Shown piece by piece: positions 1 to 5,635 of a stretch of DNA of 23,947 nt. Where the stretch lies: positions 1 through 23,947 of the IMG/VR virus record IMGVR_UViG_3300012936_000164. One strand, 5' to 3'. Both the position numbers and the translations under genes were made by a program. How positions within the stretch are numbered: the first letter of the stretch is position 1; the number at the start of each line of letters is the position of its first letter. The DNA is from a virus. The notes under the pieces are model-generated. The model was not told the DNA's origin, ran no database searches, and saw only the letters and a program-made list of their open reading frames with translations.

Positions 1-1046
1 ATTGATTCCCATATCGCAGTAGTACCAAATGTATCTTGATAATTGACACCACCTTTATAAGCTACAGTCATAGCAAGTGTAATCAATCCCATCTTATCTT
101 CAAGGCGATCAACCAATTGTACATCTTTCATATTATAGTCAATGTACTTTTGGTAATCGTCTTTATATAGATTTTTTAGAGAACCGGATTCTTCATACGA
201 TAATTTCTTTTCACCAAGAACTACGTATGCAATATGATCAAGCTTATAAGATTCTTGAGCGCCATAGGCATATCCAAACTTTTGAAACAATTCTAGATAA
301 TCTAAAACTTGTACACCTTTTATATCGTATGTACTCTGTGTACGATTCATGCGCTTTACTTTACGATGATCGATTAAACCCCATGGAGAGAATTCTCTAC
401 ATCTATCAAGACCAAGCACACGGTTAATACGATTTACAAGATAAGGTATATCGAAAAATCTAACATTCCAACCTGTTATAACATCAGGTATATGTTGTTC
501 AGTTTTCCAATGTTCTAAGAATCGTGCTAGTAATTCATTTTCATTACTACACTTTACATACTTCAAAGGTTTTATAAGCGCAGCTTCTTCATCGTAATCC
601 TGTAAACCCCACACATAGTATATGCCATCTATATTATTTTTTAATGTGATAGCTAATACAGTTTGATCAGCAATATCAGGATCAGGAAAGCCACCTTCAT
701 ATTCTGTTTCAATATCGATTGTAGTAACATTGATCTTATCACGATCGAATGCTATATCTTTAGGAAACTTTTGAGTAATATATTGATGAATATAATTAGT
801 AGCTCCATATATATTGAAACCACCTACATCATTATATTGTTCGAGCCAGTCGCGTGCTTCACGCATTGATCCGAACTCGACTTCGCCAATTGGCGTGCCG
901 TCTAAGCCATGCCATCCAGTCTGTGTTTTAGACGGAACATAAAATTTTGGCTTAAACTTTTCTTTTCTAAAAACTTTTTTACCGGAGCCATCATAGCCCC
1001 GGTAAAGAATATAATTTGAATAACGAACAATATTGGTATAAAACAT
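1..1046 (-). CDS. 43: DNA polymerase gp43 (T4-type family B), N-terminal part, cut by window edge
   Basis: Replicative family B polymerase with 3'-5' proofreading exonuclease. The 348 codons present cover the N-terminal and exonuclease domains; the polymerase domain lies outside the left edge. Visible motifs are Exo I (DIE, D111/E113, followed by PDP as in T4), Exo II (GWNVRFFDIPY, D199) and Exo III (YIDYNMKDV, D308), so all proofreading acids are kept. The protein begins MFYTNIVRYS, which lines up with the start of T4 gp43 (MKEFYISIE), supporting the ATG at 1046. There is no Shine-Dalgarno sequence before this ATG. A strong promoter places the predicted transcription start on the A of the ATG. 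It works with the gp45 clamp and gp44/gp62 loader encoded upstream. Confidence 0.97.
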   Translation of the reverse strand, partial: MFYTNIVRYSNYILYRGYDGSGKKVFRKEKFKPKFYVPSKTQTGWHGLDGTPIGEVEFGSMREARDWLEQYNDVGGFNIYGATNYIHQYITQKFPKDIAFDRDKINVTTIDIETEYEGGFPDPDIADQTVLAITLKNNIDGIYYVWGLQDYDEEAALIKPLKYVKCSNENELLARFLEHWKTEQHIPDVITGWNVRFFDIPYLVNRINRVLGLDRCREFSPWGLIDHRKVKRMNRTQSTYDIKGVQVLDYLELFQKFGYAYGAQESYKLDHIAYVVLGEKKLSYEESGSLKNLYKDDYQKYIDYNMKDVQLVDRLEDKMGLITLAMTVAYKGGVNYQDTFGTTAIWES

Positions 1047-1052
1047 ATAGTT

Positions 1053-1081
1053 ATTCTACCACAGTTCACAGCAATTGTAAA
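1053..1081 (-). promoter_or_regulatory. Host-type promoter for gp43
   Basis: On the minus strand: -35 TTTACA (1076-1081), exactly 17 nt, then -10 TAGAAT (1053-1058) with extended -10 TGG before it. Counting from the -10 box, +1 falls at about 1046, the first base of the gp43 ATG. The -35 to -10 stretch is nearly identical to the promoter before gp45 at 7800-7828. Confidence 0.8.
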
Positions 1082-1089
1082 CTATTATT

Positions 1090-1377
1090 TTAACCTTCAA
1101 CTAATTCAATTGCATCCATTTGTGATTGATTGATACGCTTAAGTATATCTTGATTTACAGTTCCTTTTTCATGATCTTCAAGACGCTTTTGAGCATAAAA
1201 TACAATCATCTGCTTTGTTCCATTATCGCCTGAATTTGATTCTATCCAAGCTGCTCTGTCTTTGCCATCATCTGTAGCACACTCATCAAGTAATTCTAAT
1301 GCCTTGGTTTCATTTAGTTGATCAGCGCAATCTTGCACGCATTCTTTTAGACCTGTAGGTAACGAGTCAATTGACAT
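1090..1377 (-). CDS. Hypothetical 95 aa protein
   Basis: I do not recognise this protein. It is acidic, has three cysteines in its N-terminal third (CVQDCAD and DECATDD) and shows no signal peptide or membrane segment. Its ATG follows the endolysin stop codon directly, and the Shine-Dalgarno GGAGGA lies inside the last codons of the endolysin gene, so the two are probably translated together. The gene stops just before the -35 box of the gp43 promoter. A lysis-related role is possible from position alone, but nothing in the sequence shows it. Confidence 0.75.
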   Translation of the reverse strand: MSIDSLPTGLKECVQDCADQLNETKALELLDECATDDGKDRAAWIESNSGDNGTKQMIVFYAQKRLEDHEKGTVNQDILKRINQSQMDAIELVEG

Positions 1378-2253
1378 TTAGTCCTCCAATAGTTTTGCAA
1401 AGGTGGCTGGTCCTGCCACACCATCTGCAGTTAATCCATTTGCGGCTTGCCATTCTTTAAGAGCACGTTCGGTACCAGGACCAAACGCTCCATCAGCAGT
1501 AATACCTAAAGCTTCTTGCATGATTTTTACACCATCACCGCTTGAGCCTTTACGTAATACACCGATGTCATCAATAATTTCTTCAATATCATCATCTTCT
1601 GCTGCAATGTCTTCAGGAGACATGCCTAATACTTTCATAGCGTGCATGTATCGTTTCTTACGATCTTCTAATCCAATACTTCCACCATTAATTTTTTTAG
1701 TCATAAGCTTAACGTCGTCGCCATCAGCGATATTATTAAGATTATTATTATCCCAAAACCAACATGCTGATTCAATTGCACCAGCTGGTGTTGCTACATA
1801 TTCTGCAGCTTCTTCTGCAGTCATATCTACTGATGCACCAAATCGTGTATAGTTTTCTCTACCAGTAAGTTGTTTTAATCCACGACCACGAAACAGCCAA
1901 CCATCGCCTTCTTCTACATTACCCATTTTATATTTACGGAACTCATCCATATAAACATAATTAGCAATCATTTCAGGTTGACGATGATATTCATCTGCAT
2001 CTCTTTTTGGCGAATCGCCAAAGTAACGACCAAACACTGCACGTAACGCTTTAGCCGAATAGTTTAAATTTTCTTCTAATCGTTTAAACCCAGCGCTTTC
2101 ATGTGCGCATTGTGATAAGAAGTGTGCCACTCTACGTTCTGTAGTAATTTCATACTTAGGTAATAAATCGCATAAAGCGTCATACCAGTTATCTGCATCA
2201 TCAGATATAATTTCTGCTAGATGCTCTTTTGTAAAATCAAAATCAAAGCTCAT
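1378..2253 (-). CDS. Endolysin: GH19 chitinase/lysozyme-like domain plus C-terminal peptidoglycan-binding domain
   Basis: A 291 aa modular lysis enzyme predicted to cleave the glycan strand of peptidoglycan. Residues about 1-210 are a glycoside hydrolase family 19 domain: HFLSQCAHESAGF carries the presumed catalytic glutamate (E52), followed by GDGWLFRGRGLKQLTGRENY and the late INGG motif typical of the family. Residues about 232-290 form a PG_binding_1 domain (LRKGSSGDGVKIMQEALG, then ITADGAFGPGT and GLTADGVAGPAT). There is no signal peptide, so release would need a holin, and none is obvious next to it. The Shine-Dalgarno is AAGGAAAG before ATG. The gene sits in the accessory island between regA and gp43, not in the structural block. 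Confidence 0.93.
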   Translation of the reverse strand: MSFDFDFTKEHLAEIISDDADNWYDALCDLLPKYEITTERRVAHFLSQCAHESAGFKRLEENLNYSAKALRAVFGRYFGDSPKRDADEYHRQPEMIANYVYMDEFRKYKMGNVEEGDGWLFRGRGLKQLTGRENYTRFGASVDMTAEEAAEYVATPAGAIESACWFWDNNNLNNIADGDDVKLMTKKINGGSIGLEDRKKRYMHAMKVLGMSPEDIAAEDDDIEEIIDDIGVLRKGSSGDGVKIMQEALGITADGAFGPGTERALKEWQAANGLTADGVAGPATFAKLLED

Positions 2254-2273
2254 AAACTTTCCTTTTTCCTATG

Positions 2274-2522
2274 CTAAGTTCGAACATCTGATACTTCTAT
2301 CTTGACATCCTCTTCAAAGTATTTATCTAACATTTCTAACCGCTCATGAGCATGCCCCATAGTAGTTAATTCTTTTTGTATAGCTTCAACTATATCGCTA
2401 TGTTCACCTATACCTGCAGCATTTCTCATATAAACCATTATATTAGTTTTTGCTCGCTCTAATTCACCTTCAGCATGCATTCTACATGCTTTAATTAATT
2501 GCTGACTAAACTTTTGCGCCAT
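2274..2522 (-). CDS. Hypothetical 82 aa protein
   Basis: Unrecognised small cytosolic protein, charged and probably mostly helical (MAQKFSQQLIKACRMHAEGE at the N-terminus). Its ATG overlaps the pseudoazurin stop codon (TAATG), with GGAGAA upstream, which indicates translational coupling. No catalytic motif, signal peptide or membrane helix is visible. Confidence 0.72.
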   Translation of the reverse strand: MAQKFSQQLIKACRMHAEGELERAKTNIMVYMRNAAGIGEHSDIVEAIQKELTTMGHAHERLEMLDKYFEEDVKIEVSDVRT

Positions 2523-2950
2523 TACAAATTCTCCAGTAGTTCTTTCATTTTTCTCTTTGACTTGCCACGTATCTTCACGTCTTTTATATCATCTAGATTT
2601 GACATGTCATCTCCAACAACTACCATAGCAATCATACCCATTGTTGCATGTGGTGTACATTGGTATAAGTAAATGCCGGCTGTATCAAATGTTATTGATA
2701 CTTCTTTATTATTTTTACTTTTTGCTGGAAGCTCCCATCCTTCAGGACCAGCAATAAAATGTACATTGTGGCCTTTTGATTTTGGATTCCAAGTTATTGT
2801 ATCGCCTACGTCAATACGTGCTATATCTTCGGAGTATACCATTTTTGCTCCATCATCACGTTTATTTAACATATCGATTGTTATGTCTGCAGCAAATGTT
2901 GGAACAGACAATGAAGCTATTACAGCTACAGTTGATAAAAATTTAATCAT
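2522..2950 (-). CDS. Pseudoazurin, exported type 1 blue copper protein
   Basis: A 142 aa precursor: a 20-residue Sec signal peptide (Met-Ile-Lys, hydrophobic core, TFA|AD cleavage) and a 122-residue mature domain, the usual pseudoazurin length (about 123). After cleavage the four type 1 copper ligands are His41 (GHNVHF), Cys78, His81 and Met86 (YQCTPHATMGM); the family's classic positions are 40, 78, 81 and 86. The C-terminal helical extension (DMSNLDDIKDVK...) is also typical of pseudoazurin rather than plastocyanin. Pseudoazurins carry single electrons in the periplasm to nitrite reductase, nitrous oxide reductase or cytochrome c peroxidase. The ATG at 2950 (GGAGAG upstream) is preferred over one at 2974 because it gives a clean signal peptide. 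It overlaps the kinase-like gene by 8 nt. Confidence 0.93.
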   Translation of the reverse strand: MIKFLSTVAVIASLSVPTFAADITIDMLNKRDDGAKMVYSEDIARIDVGDTITWNPKSKGHNVHFIAGPEGWELPAKSKNNKEVSITFDTAGIYLYQCTPHATMGMIAMVVVGDDMSNLDDIKDVKIRGKSKRKMKELLENL

Positions 2951-3428
2951 GACTTTCTCTCCATATATTATCAAAGGATCTTAAACCCTTTTTTTCGAAA
3001 TCTTTTTTCAAATCGTGATATGCTTTATTGAGTTTTTCTTCTTTTGTCATGACACCGCATGCATCCCAATCTATCATTTGCATATCATTACCATTTACTA
3101 TTATATTTTCTAACGCCCAATCACCATGACCAAGTGAACCAGTTTCTTGTATATTACTGTGGACAAATTTTAAAACGCGTTTAACAAATTTTATACCACT
3201 ACCAAGAGTTTTAGCATTTACACCAGGAACTGTTTTCATAATAAAAGTCATTCTAGTTGTACTATAAAAAGTATTTATATAATATCCTGGATTCATAGTA
3301 TCAACCATTTTTATATGTTTATGATACCAGTAGTGATCACAATAATCGAATTCTTTTATATAACATCCATTCCCTTTATAAACACGTCTAGTTCCCCACA
3401 TGTCCGATCTGGATTTTACTAAGATCAT
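2943..3428 (-). CDS. Small kinase-fold (aminoglycoside phosphotransferase/LPS-kinase-like) protein
   Basis: This 161 aa protein carries a kinase catalytic core in miniature. LGHGDWALENIIV is the HGDxxxxN catalytic loop of aminoglycoside/choline and lipopolysaccharide kinases, and MQMIDWDACG is the metal-binding equivalent of the DFG motif. The N-terminal part is much shorter than in normal family members; YIKEFD at about residue 25 could hold the ATP-binding lysine. The substrate cannot be told from sequence; small molecules, sugars/LPS or a protein are all possible. It lies between the DoxX-like gene (7-nt gap) and pseudoazurin (overlap). The nearest Shine-Dalgarno (AGAGGAAG) is rather far from the ATG, so the start is less sure than the identity. 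Confidence 0.75.
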   Translation of the reverse strand: MILVKSRSDMWGTRRVYKGNGCYIKEFDYCDHYWYHKHIKMVDTMNPGYYINTFYSTTRMTFIMKTVPGVNAKTLGSGIKFVKRVLKFVHSNIQETGSLGHGDWALENIIVNGNDMQMIDWDACGVMTKEEKLNKAYHDLKKDFEKKGLRSFDNIWRESHD

Positions 3429-3435
3429 TATACAT

Positions 3436-3852
3436 TCATGTTCGGCTTCCTCTTAACGCAAAGTATAAACCACCTACCCATAGAAATACATGTAAATTAT
3501 CATATAATATTACATCCATAAGACTATCAGGTTCTCCTATCCATATGACACCTGTCATAATTGAACACATTACAATACCACAAAAGCGTGTAAACAAATC
3601 GCTTATGCTTCTTATAGTATCTCCAAAAAATTTAAATGCTAGCAATCCGCTAACTATTATGCCAAGTCCTGCACCTAACTCACCATATGTAACAAACCAC
3701 CAAACCAATGGTGATAAGTCAAAGGCTGCGCCATCTTCTATGTCATATGGTAATTTGCTCATACCTTGCTGTAGAAAAATTACAGCTAAAGGTATTCGTA
3801 GTAGCCAATGGCTTAAACAAAACTCAGGTATTTTATTTAATAATCTAATCAT
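3436..3852 (-). CDS. DoxX-like four-helix inner-membrane protein
   Basis: This 138 aa protein has about four hydrophobic helices (roughly residues 15-32, 48-72, 86-108 and 116-134). The first carries WLLRIPLAVIFLQQGMSKLP, which resembles the DoxX signature (RxxLGxxFxxxGxxKL). DoxX family members are small membrane proteins seen with quinone-linked oxidoreductases and, as HvfX, with copper-responsive operons; no single reaction is common to them. The ATG is preceded by TAGGAAG, just after a GC-rich hairpin. Its place next to an exported copper electron carrier suggests a redox or envelope role (inference). A holin is an alternative, but the DoxX resemblance argues against it. Confidence 0.65.
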   Translation of the reverse strand: MIRLLNKIPEFCLSHWLLRIPLAVIFLQQGMSKLPYDIEDGAAFDLSPLVWWFVTYGELGAGLGIIVSGLLAFKFFGDTIRSISDLFTRFCGIVMCSIMTGVIWIGEPDSLMDVILYDNLHVFLWVGGLYFALRGSRT

Positions 3853-3870
3853 TTTACTTCCTAAACTAAT

Positions 3871-3888
3871 GGGGCGGTTGCCCGCCCC
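3871..3888 (-). promoter_or_regulatory. GC-rich RNA hairpin with GNRA-type tetraloop before the DoxX-like gene
   Basis: The minus-strand RNA would read GGGGCGG-GCAA-CCGCCCC: a perfect 7-bp stem closed by a GCAA (GNRA) loop. It lies between the 61 aa gene and the Shine-Dalgarno of the DoxX-like gene. The following ATTAGTTTAGG is a poor U-tract, so this is more likely an mRNA stability or processing element, or a weak attenuator, than a strong terminator. Confidence 0.6.
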
Positions 3889-3897
3889 ACAACTGTA

Positions 3898-4083
3898 TTA
3901 TTTTTCTCCAGTTTGTCTCAAGTTCTGAATCTCTAACATACACTTCTTAGCTTCTTCATGATAGCCAAGTGATGTTAATTGAGCTGCAGCTCTTGAATAT
4001 CCAACTACTTCTGCGGTTTGCATTATGGAACTCCATAAACCAAGTAAAGGAGAGATAGTACATTTCATCATAGCTACTGTCAT
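3898..4083 (-). CDS. Hypothetical 61 aa protein downstream of DUF1127 gene
   Basis: Unrecognised. The ATG at 4083 overlaps the DUF1127 stop codon (TAATG), indicating coupling; a GTG nine bases upstream is an alternative start. The N-terminal third is moderately hydrophobic with several methionines (MTVAMMKC, LLGLWSSIM). The rest looks helical (SRAAAQLTSLGYHEEAKKC). There is no signal peptide with a clear cleavage site. The tight pairing with DUF1127 suggests that the two act together or at the same time. Confidence 0.65.
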   Translation of the reverse strand: MTVAMMKCTISPLLGLWSSIMQTAEVVGYSRAAAQLTSLGYHEEAKKCMLEIQNLRQTGEK

Positions 4084-4340
4084 TACACCCACCCATTTAA
4101 ATTAGAGTTGGTTTCACATGATCGCTTATGAGTTGGATCACCATTAGCTATAGCGCGTATGTCACCTCGACCTATTCCGATATCATTCAATTCAGCATCG
4201 GTTAACTGTCTTAGTTCATTTATAGTTTTCTTTACTCGTCTATATTGACGAAGTCTAGAGTTTAGTCCTTTAAGCAGGCGGAACGCCTCCTGTATCGGAC
4301 TCGTTAAGTAATTGCTTACTGTCAGTATGTGTTGTGTCAT
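4083..4340 (-). CDS. DUF1127 (YjiS-like) small protein
   Basis: An 85 aa protein. Residues about 37-62 are a clear DUF1127 domain: an arginine-rich helix (RLRQYRRVKKT) followed by INELRQLTDAELNDIGIGRG and DIRAIA. DUF1127 proteins are abundant in alpha- and gammaproteobacteria. In Rhodobacter a member (CcaF1) binds RNA and affects RNA turnover, and others are stress-linked. The ATG at 4340 (GAGG upstream) overlaps the end of hsp20 by 71 nt in another frame. There is no good later ATG, GTG or TTG before the domain, so the overlap seems real. It may let the phage adjust host RNA metabolism (inference). Confidence 0.85.
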   Translation of the reverse strand: MTQHILTVSNYLTSPIQEAFRLLKGLNSRLRQYRRVKKTINELRQLTDAELNDIGIGRGDIRAIANGDPTHKRSCETNSNLNGWV

Positions 4341-4761
4341 CTTCGGCCTCGTTTTTTCCAATTGAAATTTTACGAGGACGCATTTCTTCAGGGACGACGT
4401 ACTTCAGTTCGATTGCAAGTATACCATCCTGAATATCTGCTCCGTGCACTTGTACGTGCTCAGACAGCCTAAATGTTCGCTTAAACTTCTTAGTAGAAAT
4501 ACCGCGGTGAATAAACTCCCTACCCTTAGAAATATGATCACCAGTTACAGTTAAAGTTCTATCTTTTACTTCTACTGATAATTCATCTTTCATAAAACCT
4601 GCAACTGCCATCTCTATTAGATAATCAGATTCGCCTGTTTTAATTATGTTATGTGGAGGGTAGTGATCGTTTGCATGTTTAGCCGTCCATTCTAGTTCAT
4701 TGAATAAATGGTCGAACCCTACAAATGATGCACGCGGGAATAGTCCTGATAAGCCTGTCAT
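4270..4761 (-). CDS. hsp20: Small heat-shock protein Hsp20 (IbpA-type)
   Basis: This 163 aa protein has an alpha-crystallin domain at about residues 28-125 (YPPHNIIKTGESDYLIEMAV, AGFMKDELSVEV, then GISTKKFKRTFRLSEHVQVHGADIQDGILAIEL). Such proteins are ATP-independent holdases that keep unfolding proteins soluble. Genes of this type are common in marine T4-like phages, near gp43/regA in cyanophages. The chosen ATG at 4761 has a strong AAGGAG seven bases upstream; an ATG at 4785 has none. The acidic tail after about residue 130 lacks a clear I-x-I/V motif except KISIGK, and its coding DNA is shared with the DUF1127 start. The family is certain; a role in virion assembly is inference. Confidence 0.95.
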   Translation of the reverse strand: MTGLSGLFPRASFVGFDHLFNELEWTAKHANDHYPPHNIIKTGESDYLIEMAVAGFMKDELSVEVKDRTLTVTGDHISKGREFIHRGISTKKFKRTFRLSEHVQVHGADIQDGILAIELKYVVPEEMRPRKISIGKNEAEDDTTHTDSKQLLNESDTGGVPPA

Positions 4762-4791
4762 TGTTATCTCCTTTATGTCAAGCAAGATTGT

Positions 4792-4817
4792 AAAAGAGCC
4801 AGATCATTCTGCACTCT
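4792..4817 (-). terminator. Weak hairpin/possible terminator between regA and hsp20
   Basis: The minus-strand RNA can fold AGAG/CTCT and CAGA/TCTG arms around an ATGA loop, with a bulge between the arms, and is followed by TTTT. It lies after regA and just before hsp20. The stem is imperfect and the U-tract short, so termination would be partial at best. If transcription starts near 4816 it would instead be the 5' hairpin of the hsp20 mRNA. Confidence 0.35.
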
Positions 4818-4822
4818 ATACT

Positions 4823-4851
4823 ATATATAATCATTTTTTACGAGATTTAAA
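4823..4851 (-). promoter_or_regulatory. Candidate promoter for hsp20 and the accessory island
   Basis: On the minus strand, TTTAAA (4846-4851), 17 nt, TATATA (4823-4828), in the 81-106-nt gap after regA. It is weaker than the other five host-type promoters and lacks the TGn extension, but the spacing is the same and it stands at the head of a new gene set. Confidence 0.4.
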
Positions 4852-4866
4852 CCAGCTACTCGTAAT

Positions 4867-5232
4867 TTATTTTGAACCAATGTTATACTTAGGGCAAAGC
4901 TCCCAATCATTCTTTTCTTTAAACGGAATGATCTTTATTTGTCTCATAGGAGCCAAAGGCTCTACTGTAGTATCAATTGATATAAGTCCCCAATCGCTCA
5001 TTAACTGCGCAATTGTATTTCGCCTGGCAATGTCATTTTCTTCTAAGTTTGACTTCTTGCCATCAAGCAAAAATAATTCCTTAAAGTGCACAATAAAGTA
5101 TCTGCCTTGTTTGTGCAAAATATGACAAGATTGATATAGTTTCTTGTCTTTACGTGACGCTACTCCAATACGGGTAAGCGTTTCTCGAACCTTTAAAAAG
5201 TCATCTGGCTCGTTTAGTGTAACCTCTAACAT
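4867..5232 (-). CDS. regA: RegA translational repressor
   Basis: This 121 aa protein (T4 RegA is 122 aa) is recognisable end to end: MLEVTLNEPDDFLKVRETLT corresponds to T4 MIEITLKKPEDFLKVKETLT, followed by LYQSCHILHKQGRYFIVHFK and the C-terminal WELCPKYNIGSK. RegA binds ribosome-start regions of early phage mRNAs, including its own, and blocks translation. The ATG at 5232 is chosen because it matches the T4 start and length. An in-frame GTG at 5271, overlapping gp62 by 14 nt, would add 13 residues and cannot be excluded, since neither start has a strong Shine-Dalgarno. Weak initiation signals would fit autoregulation. Confidence 0.95.
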   Translation of the reverse strand: MLEVTLNEPDDFLKVRETLTRIGVASRKDKKLYQSCHILHKQGRYFIVHFKELFLLDGKKSNLEENDIARRNTIAQLMSDWGLISIDTTVEPLAPMRQIKIIPFKEKNDWELCPKYNIGSK

Positions 5233-5257
5233 AGAGGCAGGTGTCCACTCTATTATA

Positions 5258-5635
5258 TTATTTTCTTCCACCTTTATAAACCTTCTGTTTCAATTCGCTG
5301 AGTTGTTCAGCTGTAAGAAGAGTTAAGGCTTGTCTGGCTTTTTCGTTATTATAACCATAATATTCCTTAACAACATCCACGTCATTATTAGAAACAGACT
5401 TTTGCCATTTTGAAAAGCGTTTCCGTTTCCTGACCATATTTATAAAAAAATCGAATTGTAAACGCTTATCGACTGTGTGATTGACATTCATTTCATTAGC
5501 AAACAATACTGTATCTTGAAAGTAAGATAATGCACGATTAACCATAAAAGGATTATATGCTTTCTCCGCAAGATCATCTACCATAATATCTTTTTTAGTC
5601 ATATTAATAGCATTGACATATTCAAATGGATTCAA
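5258..5635 (-). CDS. 62: Clamp loader small subunit gp62
   Basis: With gp44 this forms the ATP-driven loader that places the gp45 clamp on primed DNA. At 125 aa it is much shorter than T4 gp62 (187 aa) but keeps recognisable segments (NPFMVNRALSYFQDT, LQFDFFINMVRKRKRFSKW) and the position between gp44 and regA. The start codon is TTG at 5635: GGAGGA lies six to seven bases upstream, inside the end of the glutaredoxin gene, and the two genes overlap by 4 nt. An internal ATG (codon 12) is a less likely start. The rare TTG start may hold gp62 output below that of gp44, in line with the loader's 4:1 stoichiometry in T4 (inference). Confidence 0.9.
   Translation of the reverse strand: MNPFEYVNAINMTKKDIMVDDLAEKAYNPFMVNRALSYFQDTVLFANEMNVNHTVDKRLQFDFFINMVRKRKRFSKWQKSVSNNDVDVVKEYYGYNNEKARQALTLLTAEQLSELKQKVYKGGRK

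Noticed and set aside
1403-1852. Plus-strand open frame of 149 codons opposite the endolysin
   Set aside because: Antisense shadow of the well-supported GH19 gene; low-complexity serine/proline composition and no plus-strand signals.
3272-3279. TATAAATA on the minus strand inside the kinase-like gene
   Set aside because: Lies in the middle of a coding region about 320 nt from the next start. A few such boxes are expected by chance in 24 kb of AT-rich DNA.
4789-4794. TTTACA just upstream of the hsp20 start as a possible -35 box
   Set aside because: At 17-nt spacing the -10 position is GGAGAT, which is the Shine-Dalgarno region, so no promoter is formed.
5437-5444. TATAAATA inside gp62
   Set aside because: Internal to an early gene with no suitable downstream start; chance match likely.
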